Positions 7,989-15,529 of a stretch of 32,307 nucleotides of DNA are shown here, one piece after another. The stretch is taken from assembly GCF_040363165.1 (NCBI RefSeq), contig NZ_BSRG01000020.1:1-32307 (forward strand), in the 5' to 3' direction. Within the stretch, counting starts at the first letter, position 1. Each line of letters begins with the position of its first letter. A model generated the notes under the pieces. It worked only from the letters and a program-made list of their open reading frames with translations, searched no databases and was not told the origin of the DNA. This stretch comes from Thermus sp. LT1-2-5. Lineage in GTDB: Bacteria; Deinococcota; Deinococci; Deinococcales; Thermaceae. The position numbers and the translations under genes were made by a program.

Positions 7989-8864
7989 TCACCTTACCCG
8001 AAGGAGCAACAGGCGCTCCACGTTGTACGTGGTGGCGGCGCTTGGCGACTCCCGCACCGCCATCTGGTACCAGAACTTGAGACGCCCCGACTGTGGGTCG
8101 TACCCCCATGCCTCAGCCCATCCCGAGGTGAAGCTCTGCCCTCCAACGCCCCCGGTGGCCAGGTACCCTTCCTCCACCACGCCATCGCCATCGAAGTCGT
8201 CCTGTAGCCGTCCGGCCTGGAAGAACCTGGCGTTCGGGGGCATCCCCTGGATGGGGGAAGGGAGGGGGGTGACCAGGTAGGGCTTCCTCGGGTTGATGGG
8301 GCAGAGGATCCCGTCCCAAGCGGGACGATTGTTGGCGCTTAGGAGCTCGCAGGCGGGGGTTACGAAGTAGGAGGTCTGGGGCTGCCCGTTCGGGCCGTAG
8401 CTTACGCCCCGGTAGACCCCTTGGGGAGTACGCTCCAGGGTGAAAAGGAGCCTTGGGGCGACCCGCTCTTCCCGGATCACCTGGTTGGTGCGGGGGTCGC
8501 GCTCCCGTTGCACTCCCCCAACCACCTCCACACGGTAGCTCGGCGCCGTGAGGACGGCCTTACCTGGGTAGGGGTAGCCGGCGGTGGCGGCGGCGTTGCA
8601 GGCGGCATAAGTCATGGGGTCCGTGGGGCCCTGGAAGGGCACCCCGCCCGGGCATAGCTGGAAGGCGGCCTGTTGTAGGCAGGCGAAGTAGCCCTGGATG
8701 CCTTGGCTCCCCCCTTGGGTCAGGTATCCCTGGCACTGGGCATGGGCCTGTTGCCGAACCGTTTCCCATGGGCCGAAGTCCGGGAGAGGGGAAAACTGCT
8801 GGGCGAAGACCCCTAGCAGCAGGAGGAGCGCTAGACCGCTGAGCGTCCACTTAGTCCCTTTCAT
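7989..8864 (-). CDS. Secreted cysteine-containing protein, unknown function
   Basis: A 291-residue exported protein. The signal peptide (MKGTKW, hydrophobic core LALLLLLGVFA) is followed by a mature part with six visible cysteines (about 44, 62, 71, 89, 172, 188), which suggests disulfide bonds outside the cytoplasm. A short acidic segment QDDFDGDGVVEEGY (about 221-234) resembles a calcium-binding loop, though the last ligand position of a classic EF-hand does not fit. The ATG has GGGAGGG upstream and overlaps the preceding stop (ATGA). I do not recognise the family. Confidence 0.8.
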   Translation of the reverse strand: MKGTKWTLSGLALLLLLGVFAQQFSPLPDFGPWETVRQQAHAQCQGYLTQGGSQGIQGYFACLQQAAFQLCPGGVPFQGPTDPMTYAACNAAATAGYPYPGKAVLTAPSYRVEVVGGVQRERDPRTNQVIREERVAPRLLFTLERTPQGVYRGVSYGPNGQPQTSYFVTPACELLSANNRPAWDGILCPINPRKPYLVTPLPSPIQGMPPNARFFQAGRLQDDFDGDGVVEEGYLATGGVGGQSFTSGWAEAWGYDPQSGRLKFWYQMAVRESPSAATTYNVERLLLLRVR

Positions 8865-9340
8865 CGTTTCCCTCCCTGGGGAAGGATGAAACCCGTGAAC
8901 TCTTGCCAGCTTTCCAGGAACGTGAGGAGGAAGGCCACGATGGCCCGGTCCGTCACCCCCCCTTCCAAGAGGAGGTCCGCCTCGAGGACAGGGTAGAACC
9001 CCTCGTCCAGGTAGGCCCGGCTAAAGCGGTATTCCCGGTTCCACTGGAGGACCTTAACCAGGTGGTCTAGGGATGGCCCCTCGGGCAGGTCGGGCCGTCC
9101 CCTAAGCATGAGGCTTAGGCAGCGGGGCTCTTTCCCCTCGCAGTTGGCCAGGAAGACGCCGAGCTTTTCCCCCTTGATCTCCAGCCGGTACTCCACGGAC
9201 ACCCCCCAGTGGAAGACCTGCTCGTACTTCCAGCCCAGGGAGGCGAGGAGCCCCTCCAGCTCAGCTGGGGTGAGGTGGGAACGCACCGCCTGGCCCAAGG
9301 CGGGGCCGAGGAGGAGGAGGACCCCCAAGAGTCCCCGCAT
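8861..9340 (-). CDS. Secreted YbjN-like protein
   Basis: A 159-residue protein with a signal peptide (MRGLLGVLLLLGPALG). The mature part fits the YbjN / bacterial sensory-transduction-regulator fold: an N-terminal helix-strand (LTPAELEGLLASLGWKYEQV), then the diagnostic WNREYRFSRAYLDEGFYPVLEADL and EGGVTDRAIVAFLLTFLESWQEF. YbjN-like domains are usually cytoplasmic helpers; an exported one is less usual. Two cysteines (NCEG, PRCL) could pair. The start shares one base with the preceding stop and its stop overlaps the next ATG, so it is tightly coupled within the block. Confidence 0.8.
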   Translation of the reverse strand: MRGLLGVLLLLGPALGQAVRSHLTPAELEGLLASLGWKYEQVFHWGVSVEYRLEIKGEKLGVFLANCEGKEPRCLSLMLRGRPDLPEGPSLDHLVKVLQWNREYRFSRAYLDEGFYPVLEADLLLEGGVTDRAIVAFLLTFLESWQEFTGFILPQGGKR

Positions 9341-10521
9341 CAGCGCACCTCCAGGAGGGCGTAGCGGGTGCAGGGGTTCTGCTTCCGGCTAAGGTCGCAG
9401 TAGATCAGGTAAGCTAGCCAACCGTCGGGGCGGTAGGCAAACTCCACCCGGATTTCCTCGTCCTGGTAACGGTACACCGTGAGGTTCCCCTGCTTGGCCC
9501 GGGTGAACCTGCTTCCCCCAATCTCCGTCCGGCCCGTGTGCCACACCGGGGGCAGGAGAACGTCCTCCCCGTCCTGGAGGCCCAAGGGGTCGAGGAGAAA
9601 GGCGCTCTCCTCCTTGCCCTCCTCGTCCTGCACCACCTCCGTCACCTTCCAGCGGCCATTCCCGGCCGGCTCAATGCGGTAGTAAAGCCCCCCTACCGCC
9701 ACGGCGTAGCGCTGGCCGTCCCCCCGCTCGCGCCCGTAGCGGAGCTCCACCACCCGGTTGGCGGGCGGGGTGAAGGGGGGCTGAGCTCTAGGGGATCCCC
9801 CCCCTGGGGAGGGCGGGGGCGGGGCGATGGGAGGCGTGGCCTGGTGCTCCCCCCCGCCCGGGAGGGTAGGGGGAATGGGAGCCCCACCGGGACCCGGCGG
9901 CATCGGCCCAGGACCTGGGGGCAAAGGGGATGGGCTTGGGCTAGGGGGGAAGGGCGCGGGGCCTCCTTGGGCAATCCTCGCCTGGGCTAGGACCTGCTGG
10001 AAAAGGGGTTGTACCTGGGGGAAGACCTGGGCGGGGGTGGTGAGCTGGAAGGCGTAAGCCCGGTTTCCCTCCACGGTGTAAACCGCTAGGTCCAGGTACT
10101 GTTGCCCTTGGAAAAGGATCTGGCTGTAGACCCCCATGGCGGGCCGTCCCGCCAGGGTGAGGCCGGAAAGGGGCTGCCGCGTGGCCTGCCCCCCTTGCGC
10201 CGCCAGGTTCTGGTCCCGCTGGGCCAGGAGCTGGAGGTTGTACTGGTGGAAGGCCTGCAGGTCCATGGGGCCGGGCAAGGCCTGGCTGAAGGCGTAAAGC
10301 TCCGCCCCCATGGGGCTCACGAAGAGGACCACCATCCCCCCTTGCTGCGGCAGTTCCTGAGCCAACTGAAACCCCTGCGGAACGGGGAAAACCAGGCCCA
10401 AGGCGGGGTTCTGGTACACTTGGCCTCCCCCCGGGCCCTGGGGTTGCCCCATGCCCGGGAGCGGGCCGAACTGGGCCAAGGCCCAAGAGGATAGGGCGGT
10501 GAGCCAAACGAAGCGCTTCAT
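9340..10521 (-). CDS. Secreted protein with PsbP/DcrB-like domain, Pro-rich linker and unknown C-terminal domain
   Basis: A 393-residue exported protein. A signal peptide (MKRFVWLTALSSWALAQ) precedes a PsbP/DcrB-like domain (about 36-190) with strands LGLVFPVPQGFQ, GLTLAGRPAMGVYSQ and LDLAVYTVEGNRAYAFQLT. A 60-residue Pro/Gly-rich linker follows, then a C-terminal domain (about 255-393) beginning NRVVELRYGRERGDGQRYAV and ending with a two-cysteine loop CDLSRKQNPC. AAAGGAGG lies just before the ATG. The layout resembles the membrane-anchored protein at 6196-7134. The function is unknown. Confidence 0.8.
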   Translation of the reverse strand: MKRFVWLTALSSWALAQFGPLPGMGQPQGPGGGQVYQNPALGLVFPVPQGFQLAQELPQQGGMVVLFVSPMGAELYAFSQALPGPMDLQAFHQYNLQLLAQRDQNLAAQGGQATRQPLSGLTLAGRPAMGVYSQILFQGQQYLDLAVYTVEGNRAYAFQLTTPAQVFPQVQPLFQQVLAQARIAQGGPAPFPPSPSPSPLPPGPGPMPPGPGGAPIPPTLPGGGEHQATPPIAPPPPSPGGGSPRAQPPFTPPANRVVELRYGRERGDGQRYAVAVGGLYYRIEPAGNGRWKVTEVVQDEEGKEESAFLLDPLGLQDGEDVLLPPVWHTGRTEIGGSRFTRAKQGNLTVYRYQDEEIRVEFAYRPDGWLAYLIYCDLSRKQNPCTRYALLEVR

Positions 10522-10531
10522 GGGTCCTCCT

Positions 10532-11086
10532 TTAAGGCTGGGCCGTGCCGCTCAGGTGGAGGCGGAAGACCTCCGCCCGGTAACGAAGGGTGGCCTGTTG
10601 GCCGCTTTGGGCCGAGCCCGAGATGCTGGCCCCCACGTAGAAGGTGCCGCTTCGCACCGCCTGGAGCTGGGCGGGGCTCAGGCTCGCCTGCTTCTCCACG
10701 CACACAGGGCCGCTGCTGAGCCCGCTCACCTCCCCACTCCCTTGGGCCACCTGGTTTTGGGCCTCGAAGAGGGTGCCGGCATCGCCCCCCAGGTAGGCGG
10801 TGTAACGGAGGTCGCCGCTGAAGGTGGCCCCCGGGGTTTCCGAGGTGAAGCACACCTTGAGCTCTAGGGTGGCCCCGGAGAGGGCGACCCGGCTGTCGGG
10901 GGTGTAGTTGATCTGCGCTGGACCCAAGAGCTTGGGATTAGGGCTGATGCCTCCCGCTCCTACCTGGAAGGTGCCTTCAAGCCACTCCCCCCCCACGTGG
11001 TCCATAAGGTTAAGGGTGTAGTTGAAAGGAAAGCTGCACGCCGCAAGTCCTAAAGCCAACCACCAAAAGTTCTTGAGCTTCTTCAT
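10532..11086 (-). CDS. Small lipoprotein, unknown function
   Basis: A 184-residue predicted lipoprotein. The N-terminus MKKLKNFWWLALGLAAC carries a lipobox with C17 as the likely lipidated cysteine. The mature part is beta-rich (TLNLMDHVGGEWLEGTFQVG, LRYRAEVFRLHLSG) with two more cysteines (KVCF, PVCVEK) that could pair. ATG 11086 is chosen for the strong AAAGGAGG 7 nt upstream; an in-frame TTG six bases earlier is less likely. A copy of the shared CTTACA-N5-CTTAAC motif lies 39-55 bp upstream, so it may have its own promoter inside the block. Confidence 0.82.
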   Translation of the reverse strand: MKKLKNFWWLALGLAACSFPFNYTLNLMDHVGGEWLEGTFQVGAGGISPNPKLLGPAQINYTPDSRVALSGATLELKVCFTSETPGATFSGDLRYTAYLGGDAGTLFEAQNQVAQGSGEVSGLSSGPVCVEKQASLSPAQLQAVRSGTFYVGASISGSAQSGQQATLRYRAEVFRLHLSGTAQP

Positions 11087-11124
11087 CGCCAACCTCCTTT
11101 CACCCCTCAGTTTGAGGATGGGAC

Positions 11125-11141
11125 CTTACACCGGCCTTAAC
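11125..11141 (-). promoter_or_regulatory. Shared direct-repeat motif, copy C (upstream of lipoprotein 10532-11086)
   Basis: Plus-strand reading CTTACA-N5-CTTAAC (minus strand GTTAAG-N5-TGTAAG), an 11-bp-period direct repeat. The same motif with identical spacing lies at 13304-13320 and 15530-15546, each upstream of a lipoprotein gene. Here the repeat overlaps the TAA stop of the zinc-ribbon gene, so part of it is coding. The period of one helical turn suits an OmpR/PhoB-type regulator dimer (inference). Confidence 0.5.
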
Positions 11142-12096
11142 GGTCTACGCCTCCTTCTCCTAGCCCCCCTAGGGCCCGCCCCAGGGCCTCCCAACCGAGG
11201 GGAGCGGAGTGGATGCGGCGGTGGGCGGATACCTCGGTGTCCTCCTTCCCGAACCTGGTCTTGTGCACCTTCACCTCCACGAACCCCCGGGAGCGGCAGC
11301 GGGGGCAGTACCAAAGGGCGAGCTCCAGGTAGTTGTCCGGCACCCCGGGGATCCTTTGCCAGGGCTTAAGAGAAGCTAGGCTTTCCCAAGCCTCCTCCTG
11401 GAGAAGGCTAAGGACGCTTTCTTCTTCACCTAGGAGGAAGCGGCGGCGGAGGGGAACCATCGGGGTCTGGCACGCCTCGCAGGAAGGGGTTTCCTCAACC
11501 CAGACCAAGGGCACGTACCCCGCCGCCAGGGCCCAAGCCAGCCCGCCTCCCAGGAAACGAAAGTGGTCGGCGAAGCTGTCCAGAGCCTCAGGGCCTAGGG
11601 CTTGAGAGGCCAGGGCCTGGTAGACGCCCATGGCCAGGGCTCCCCCGAGCGCCCCCTCTAGAAATAAGGCCCCTAGTTGGTGGTGCCGCAAAGCCTCCGC
11701 CCCAAGGGCCAGGGCCACGCCCTGAACCACGCCGAGGAGGCCCGCCGCCAGGACAAAAAGGAGCTGCCCGGAAAAAAACGCCCGCGCCGCGACCCTTCCC
11801 GCCCGAGCGGGGCCATCCTGCCCGAGGCTTCCCAAGAGCTCCTGGGCAAGGGCCAGATGGCCTTGGACCCAGAAGAGGAGGCTCCCCAAGAGGAAGGCCA
11901 AGGCCCCTCCGAGGAGGAGGACCCCCAGGTGGGCCGAAAGCCCTGCCCTTGCCCTTTTGTAGGCCTGGGGCGCCTCGGGTTGGTCAAAGGCCAGGGGCCC
12001 CACCCCGGGCCGCCCCGTGGCGAACTCCAACCCGCACCCCGGGCAATGGGCTACGCCTTCTTCCCGAGGCGTGGCGCAAATAGGGCAGCGCTCCAC
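11137..12096 (-). CDS. Zinc-ribbon multi-pass membrane protein, unknown function
   Basis: A 319-residue protein with an N-terminal zinc ribbon (C4, C7, C18, C21: CPIC and CPGC), then about four hydrophobic segments (roughly 55-77, 109-132, 142-164, 181-200), then a C-terminal soluble region with a second set of cysteine pairs (C206/C209 and C264/C267). Two metal sites flanking a membrane core would place both ends in the cytoplasm. The start is 2 bp after the stop of the membrane protein upstream, so they are probably co-translated. I do not recognise the full-length family; the N-terminal ribbon alone is common and does not tell function. Confidence 0.8.
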   Translation of the reverse strand: MERCPICATPREEGVAHCPGCGLEFATGRPGVGPLAFDQPEAPQAYKRARAGLSAHLGVLLLGGALAFLLGSLLFWVQGHLALAQELLGSLGQDGPARAGRVAARAFFSGQLLFVLAAGLLGVVQGVALALGAEALRHHQLGALFLEGALGGALAMGVYQALASQALGPEALDSFADHFRFLGGGLAWALAAGYVPLVWVEETPSCEACQTPMVPLRRRFLLGEEESVLSLLQEEAWESLASLKPWQRIPGVPDNYLELALWYCPRCRSRGFVEVKVHKTRFGKEDTEVSAHRRIHSAPLGWEALGRALGGLGEGGVDR

Positions 12097-12098
12097 GC

Positions 12099-12860
12099 CT
12101 ATCCCTCCTCGCGAGCGGCGACCAGGGGGTTGTAGCGGCTAACCCAACCCTGGAGCCCCCCCAGGCCAAAGAGGCTGTGCCACGTGGGCAGGAACACGAA
12201 GAGGAAAACGAGGAAGCCGAGAAGGGCAAGATACCCGCCCCACGGGGATAGGCCTAGGACCTCCAGGATGACGCCCAGTCCAAGGAGAAGAGGGGAAAAC
12301 CAGAGCCTTCCCATGTCCCGGCGGTACCGCCTCCGCGCCCGTTCCCACGCCTCCAGGACCTCCTCCGGGGGGTAGAGCAAGCCGTTGAGCCAGCCCATGC
12401 CCTTGGCCCGGCTCAGGTAGCTCACGAGCCCGGGATGCTCCGTCCAGTCCAGGCCCAGGTGGGCGAGGAGCTGGTCCCAACCGGGGAGGTCCAAGGGCAA
12501 GGGGACGGTTTCCCCGAACTCCAGATGGAAGGGGTAGAGGGGACCAAAGGGGCCGGGTTTGCCTAGGGGGCCCTGAAGCCCTCGGAAGGCCGCTTTGGGG
12601 TAGAAACGGCCCCCAAGCCGCACCCCCTCGGGCTCCAGGGCCACCTCCAGCCCCCGGCGGAGGAGGGGTGCGAGTCCGGTGCGGTAAAGGTAGAGGGGGG
12701 CGAAGGCCAGGACGCCGAAAAGGAGGAGCCAGGCCCAAGCCTCCCCCTCTCGGCCCGCCTCCCAGGCAGCCCAGAGGGCGAAGAGGGTGGCCCCACCCCC
12801 GAGGAGGAACCGGAGGAGGGCCGCTTTGGTTTGCCAGGGGTGGTAGCGGAGGGTGGGCAT
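12099..12860 (-). CDS. Multi-pass membrane protein of unknown function (paralog of 7118-7981)
   Basis: A 253-residue protein. ATG 12860 is preferred, with AGAGGGG about 8 nt upstream; an in-frame GTG at 12869 is possible. It shares with the protein at 7118-7981 the N-terminal HxWQ(T/V) start, the two N-terminal hydrophobic segments, the central PLPLDLPGWD/LLAHLGL/WLNGLL/PPEEVL/ARRRYR block and a C-terminal segment ending RYNPL or AYNPL. The two genes lie about 4 kb apart in the same block, suggesting duplication within the cluster. It starts 20 bp after the stop of the lipoprotein gene upstream. Confidence 0.8.
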   Translation of the reverse strand: MPTLRYHPWQTKAALLRFLLGGGATLFALWAAWEAGREGEAWAWLLLFGVLAFAPLYLYRTGLAPLLRRGLEVALEPEGVRLGGRFYPKAAFRGLQGPLGKPGPFGPLYPFHLEFGETVPLPLDLPGWDQLLAHLGLDWTEHPGLVSYLSRAKGMGWLNGLLYPPEEVLEAWERARRRYRRDMGRLWFSPLLLGLGVILEVLGLSPWGGYLALLGFLVFLFVFLPTWHSLFGLGGLQGWVSRYNPLVAAREEG

Positions 12861-12880
12861 TCGCGACACCCCTCTTGGGG

Positions 12881-13270
12881 TTAAGGGCCGCGGTCCAGGA
12901 GGACCACCTTGTCGGGCGAGCCAACCTGGTCCGGGGTAACCAGAAGCACGTACCGGCCGTTGGAGGAAATGTACGGTCCGAATTGGTTAGCTCCTACGAA
13001 GATAGGTACGAATCCGTGCCAGAAATCATCGGGTAGCAAGGGACGGTAAAGGCTGGAGGTACCTCCCTGGAGAGAAACCTGCACCTGGCTACCCGGCGTG
13101 CTCAGGGCACCCCCTGTACCTTCGCCCCAGCCGTCTCCACTGCCACCGCCGCCACCACTACTTTCTCCGTCCGAGCCCGCCGGGCCCGTGTCCCCCTGCC
13201 CCCCGCAGGCGGCGAGGAGGAGGGCGAGGCCCAAAATCAAACCCCACAGTCCGTGACCTACCTGCCGCAT
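12881..13270 (-). CDS. Short Gly-rich lipoprotein, unknown function
   Basis: A 129-residue predicted lipoprotein. The signal peptide ends in the lipobox LLLAAC with C22. After it comes a low-complexity Gly/Ser/Asp region including GDTGPAGSDGESSGGGGGSG, then about 70 residues ending VLLVTPDQVGSPDKVVLLDRGP. The signal-peptide DNA is nearly identical to that of the large lipoprotein at 13581-15470, so the two may share origin of that module. No good ribosome site is visible next to ATG 13270. A motif copy lies 34-50 bp upstream. The short folded part makes a truncated relative of a larger protein possible. Confidence 0.72.
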   Translation of the reverse strand: MRQVGHGLWGLILGLALLLAACGGQGDTGPAGSDGESSGGGGGSGDGWGEGTGGALSTPGSQVQVSLQGGTSSLYRPLLPDDFWHGFVPIFVGANQFGPYISSNGRYVLLVTPDQVGSPDKVVLLDRGP

Positions 13271-13303
13271 GGTCTACGCCCATCTCCATCTTCCCGACAC
13301 GGG

Positions 13304-13320
13304 CTTACACGGGGCTTAAC
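13304..13320 (-). promoter_or_regulatory. Shared direct-repeat motif, copy B (upstream of lipoprotein 12881-13270)
   Basis: Plus-strand reading CTTACA-CGGGG-CTTAAC, same order and spacing as copies A and C. It lies in non-coding DNA 34-50 bp before the start codon. The rest of 13271-13580 holds no convincing gene; its other features are this motif and the long hairpin at 13496-13541. Confidence 0.55.
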
Positions 13321-13495
13321 AGCCCTGACTGAGACTCAATACAACCCCCTGTCCCTAGGCTAGGGGGGCTCAAGTTCCTCTGTGTGACATACCTCGGGAG
13401 GCCAAGCTCCTGAGCCCCCACCACGCACCCAAACGTTCCCTGGGGGGAAAGGTCTTGGGCCTCCCAAAGCTCCGGGTAGTCCCTGGCCCCGGACC

Positions 13496-13541
13496 CGCCC
13501 CTCGGCCAGGAGAGCTTCCAGGTGAGCCTGGCCGAGGGGCG
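13496..13541 (-). terminator. Long GC-rich hairpin after the large lipoprotein gene
   Basis: A perfect 15-bp inverted repeat (arms 13496-13510 and 13527-13541, core GCCCCTCGGCCAGG) with a 16-nt loop, 40 bp downstream of the stop at 13581. The outer arms GGACCCGCC (13491-13499) and GGCGGGTCC (13549-13557) can extend the stem around a bulge. There is no U-tract, so it could be an intrinsic terminator of the GC-rich kind or an mRNA-stabilising stem. Confidence 0.6.
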
Positions 13542-13580
13542 ATGCGGCGGCGGGTCCCGGGGGCATGGCCCTGCCCCCTC

Positions 13581-15470
13581 TCACCGGAGCCGGGCGATGA
13601 AGCCCTTGCCCCCCAGGACGCCCACGGCGTAGACCTGATCGCCGAAGCGGCGGAGCATCTCCACCGAGCCTCCCGCGGGCCCGAGGACGAAAGAGACCGT
13701 GTGGTAGAGAGGGGACGGGCCGGGGTTGAGGAGGATGCTGTACAGAAGGACCGTGTAGGTTGGGTCGGAAGTGCTTGGGTAGAGATCTAACCTATTCCCC
13801 CCTAAAAAGACCGGAAAACGGCCGCTGTCCGAGGGATCCGAGGCCATCACATTGCCGGTTTGAAGGTCCAGGATGGGCGCATGGGAGCCCGTCATCCAGC
13901 CCTGAGCGGGGTCTAGGTCAAACCCGTACAGGGTGTAGTAGAGGGCGTCGCATTCGAGGCCATTGCAGGGCCAGTAGACGAACCAACCTTTAGAGCTAGA
14001 GCGTTGGTTGTCGAAACCATCCTTCCAGGCCCACACAGGGGAAAGGGAGAGGGCGTTCAGGCGCATGGCGTTGAGCTGGCCTAGCCCGTCCCAATCTTGG
14101 TTGCTGTCCTGTCGTGCGCTCACCCTGGTGACGTAGTACATGTAGAGGGTATCGCCCTCCACCCGGAGGACGTTGGGGGAAGAGTTCAGTGGGCCCCCGG
14201 AACGGTAACAGTTCCCGTTTTCGTCCACCTCCCGCGCCTGCTCCGGAGTACCTTGGAAGTCCTTCAGACTCTGCCCCTGGGGGCTGAACCGCTCCACGTA
14301 GAAGCGGAGGGCCGAACAGGAAAATCCACCGCTATCCCGGTAGCTAACTGGAACCGCCCCTCCCACGTAGAGGCTTTGCCCGTCGGTGGCGAGGGTGGTG
14401 GGGATGCCCCTTGCTTCGAAGGCGAGGCCGGTGGGGCTCCCGTTGCGGTAGGCCCGCACCTGGCCGTCCCAGCCCAGGGTGTAAAGGGTCCCGTCCGGGG
14501 CCACCGCCACAGCCCGGAGATCGGTGGCGGCGGGCTCCCGGTAGAGGGCCTGGGGGTTCCCCGCCTCGTCCAGGCACCAGGCCAGGCCCTGGGTGGGGGA
14601 GGTCGCCCTGGACTGCCCCCCGGCGCAGACCAGGCCCCCCGCCCCGTCCACGAGGTTGAAGCGGGAAGGCTCCCCCAGGGTTTTCACCCACAAGGGGTTG
14701 GCCCGGAGGACGGGGTAGCTGTACCTGCTCTGGGCCAGGAGGGTGCCGTCCGCCACCGCCCGGAGCTGCACCCTGGCCCGGGTCCTGAGGAGGTCGGGGT
14801 CCAGGCCCACGGGCCAGAAGTCCTCCAGGGCCGCCTCCGCCAGGTAGGTGCCCGGGTTTTGCGGGTCACGGGTGAGGGCGAAGGGGGGCCCTTCCCGCCA
14901 GGTGGCCTCGGGGGTGCCGTCGGTGCTGACAAAGCGGTACTGGAGCCTGACCTGAGGCGGTCCTGCCACTCCTTGCACGGTGAGCCGGCCCCGGACCACG
15001 GGGACGTCGGGTTTCCTTTGGAACTCGGCTTGGTTGGCCTCGTGGTCAAACTCGAAGCCGAGGGTACACGCCTCCACGGTGAGGTTCAGGTCCCCGTCCA
15101 CAACCCGGTTTCCGTAGGTGACCCGCACCTTGAGGGCGTGGGTTCCGGTGGGGGCGTCCTGGGCCACAGCGACTTCTAGGGTTTGTTGCGCCTGCCCTCC
15201 CGCCGGCACGTTCAGCGTCCGCTCCACCGAGGTGGGGCTGAGCCAGGAGGGGGGCTGGCCCCCTTCGGTCACCTGGAGGGTGACCTGCCCCTGGAAGCCG
15301 CTTTGGGAAGCCAGGGTGAGGGTGAGGGTCACGGCCTGGCCGGGGCAGAGGGAGGGGTTGTTGGGGCTCAGGCCCACCAGCCGCAAGTCTGGCCCGCCGC
15401 CTCCTTGCCCCCCACAGGCAGCGAGGAGGAGGGCGAGGCCCGAGGCCAAGAGCCAAATCGCCTTCCGCAT
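13581..15470 (-). CDS. Large surface lipoprotein with Ig-like and beta-propeller-like regions, unknown function
   Basis: A 629-residue predicted lipoprotein. ATG 15470 is chosen because it gives a proper signal peptide (MRKAIWLLASGLALLLAAC, lipid on C19) and has GGAGG upstream. Residues about 30-130 look like an Ig-type adhesion/NEW3-like domain (LSPNNPSLCPGQAVTLTLTL, then VPAGGQAQQTLEVAVAQDAPTG). A second beta domain spans about 135-260. From about 265 on, repeated blade-like segments (DLRAVAVAPDGTLYTLGWDG, GIPTTLATDGQSLYVGG, GDQVYAVGVLGGKG) suggest a propeller. It is probably exposed on the cell surface. The ligand is unknown. A strong hairpin follows, so it may be a separate transcript from the genes below. 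Confidence 0.82.
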   Translation of the reverse strand: MRKAIWLLASGLALLLAACGGQGGGGPDLRLVGLSPNNPSLCPGQAVTLTLTLASQSGFQGQVTLQVTEGGQPPSWLSPTSVERTLNVPAGGQAQQTLEVAVAQDAPTGTHALKVRVTYGNRVVDGDLNLTVEACTLGFEFDHEANQAEFQRKPDVPVVRGRLTVQGVAGPPQVRLQYRFVSTDGTPEATWREGPPFALTRDPQNPGTYLAEAALEDFWPVGLDPDLLRTRARVQLRAVADGTLLAQSRYSYPVLRANPLWVKTLGEPSRFNLVDGAGGLVCAGGQSRATSPTQGLAWCLDEAGNPQALYREPAATDLRAVAVAPDGTLYTLGWDGQVRAYRNGSPTGLAFEARGIPTTLATDGQSLYVGGAVPVSYRDSGGFSCSALRFYVERFSPQGQSLKDFQGTPEQAREVDENGNCYRSGGPLNSSPNVLRVEGDTLYMYYVTRVSARQDSNQDWDGLGQLNAMRLNALSLSPVWAWKDGFDNQRSSSKGWFVYWPCNGLECDALYYTLYGFDLDPAQGWMTGSHAPILDLQTGNVMASDPSDSGRFPVFLGGNRLDLYPSTSDPTYTVLLYSILLNPGPSPLYHTVSFVLGPAGGSVEMLRRFGDQVYAVGVLGGKGFIARLR

Positions 15471-15492
15471 AGCACCACCTCCAACGAGGGAA

Positions 15493-15529
15493 CCCCCTTG
15501 GGTCCCTACCCTCATCCTCCCCAAGGGGG
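15493..15529 (-). repeat. Leader hairpin upstream of the large lipoprotein gene
   Basis: A perfect 10-bp inverted repeat, CCCCCTTGGG (15493-15502) and CCCAAGGGGG (15520-15529), with a 17-nt loop. It lies between the start codon and the motif copy at 15530, directly abutting the motif. It would fold in the 5' leader of the mRNA; it could affect translation or protect the message. Confidence 0.5.

Noticed and set aside
8861-9340. Type III or IV secretion chaperone
   Set aside because: The protein has a signal peptide and no partner secretion genes are present; YbjN-like is the better reading.
13360-13584. 74-codon minus-strand open frame in the gap between two lipoproteins
   Set aside because: It crosses the long hairpin, has no ribosome site or domain and its composition is ordinary for GC-rich non-coding DNA.
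14097-15179. 360-codon plus-strand open frame opposite the large lipoprotein
   Set aside because: A frame shadow of a real gene: His/Pro/Gly-rich, no domain, and the lipoprotein on the other strand has signal peptide and ribosome site.
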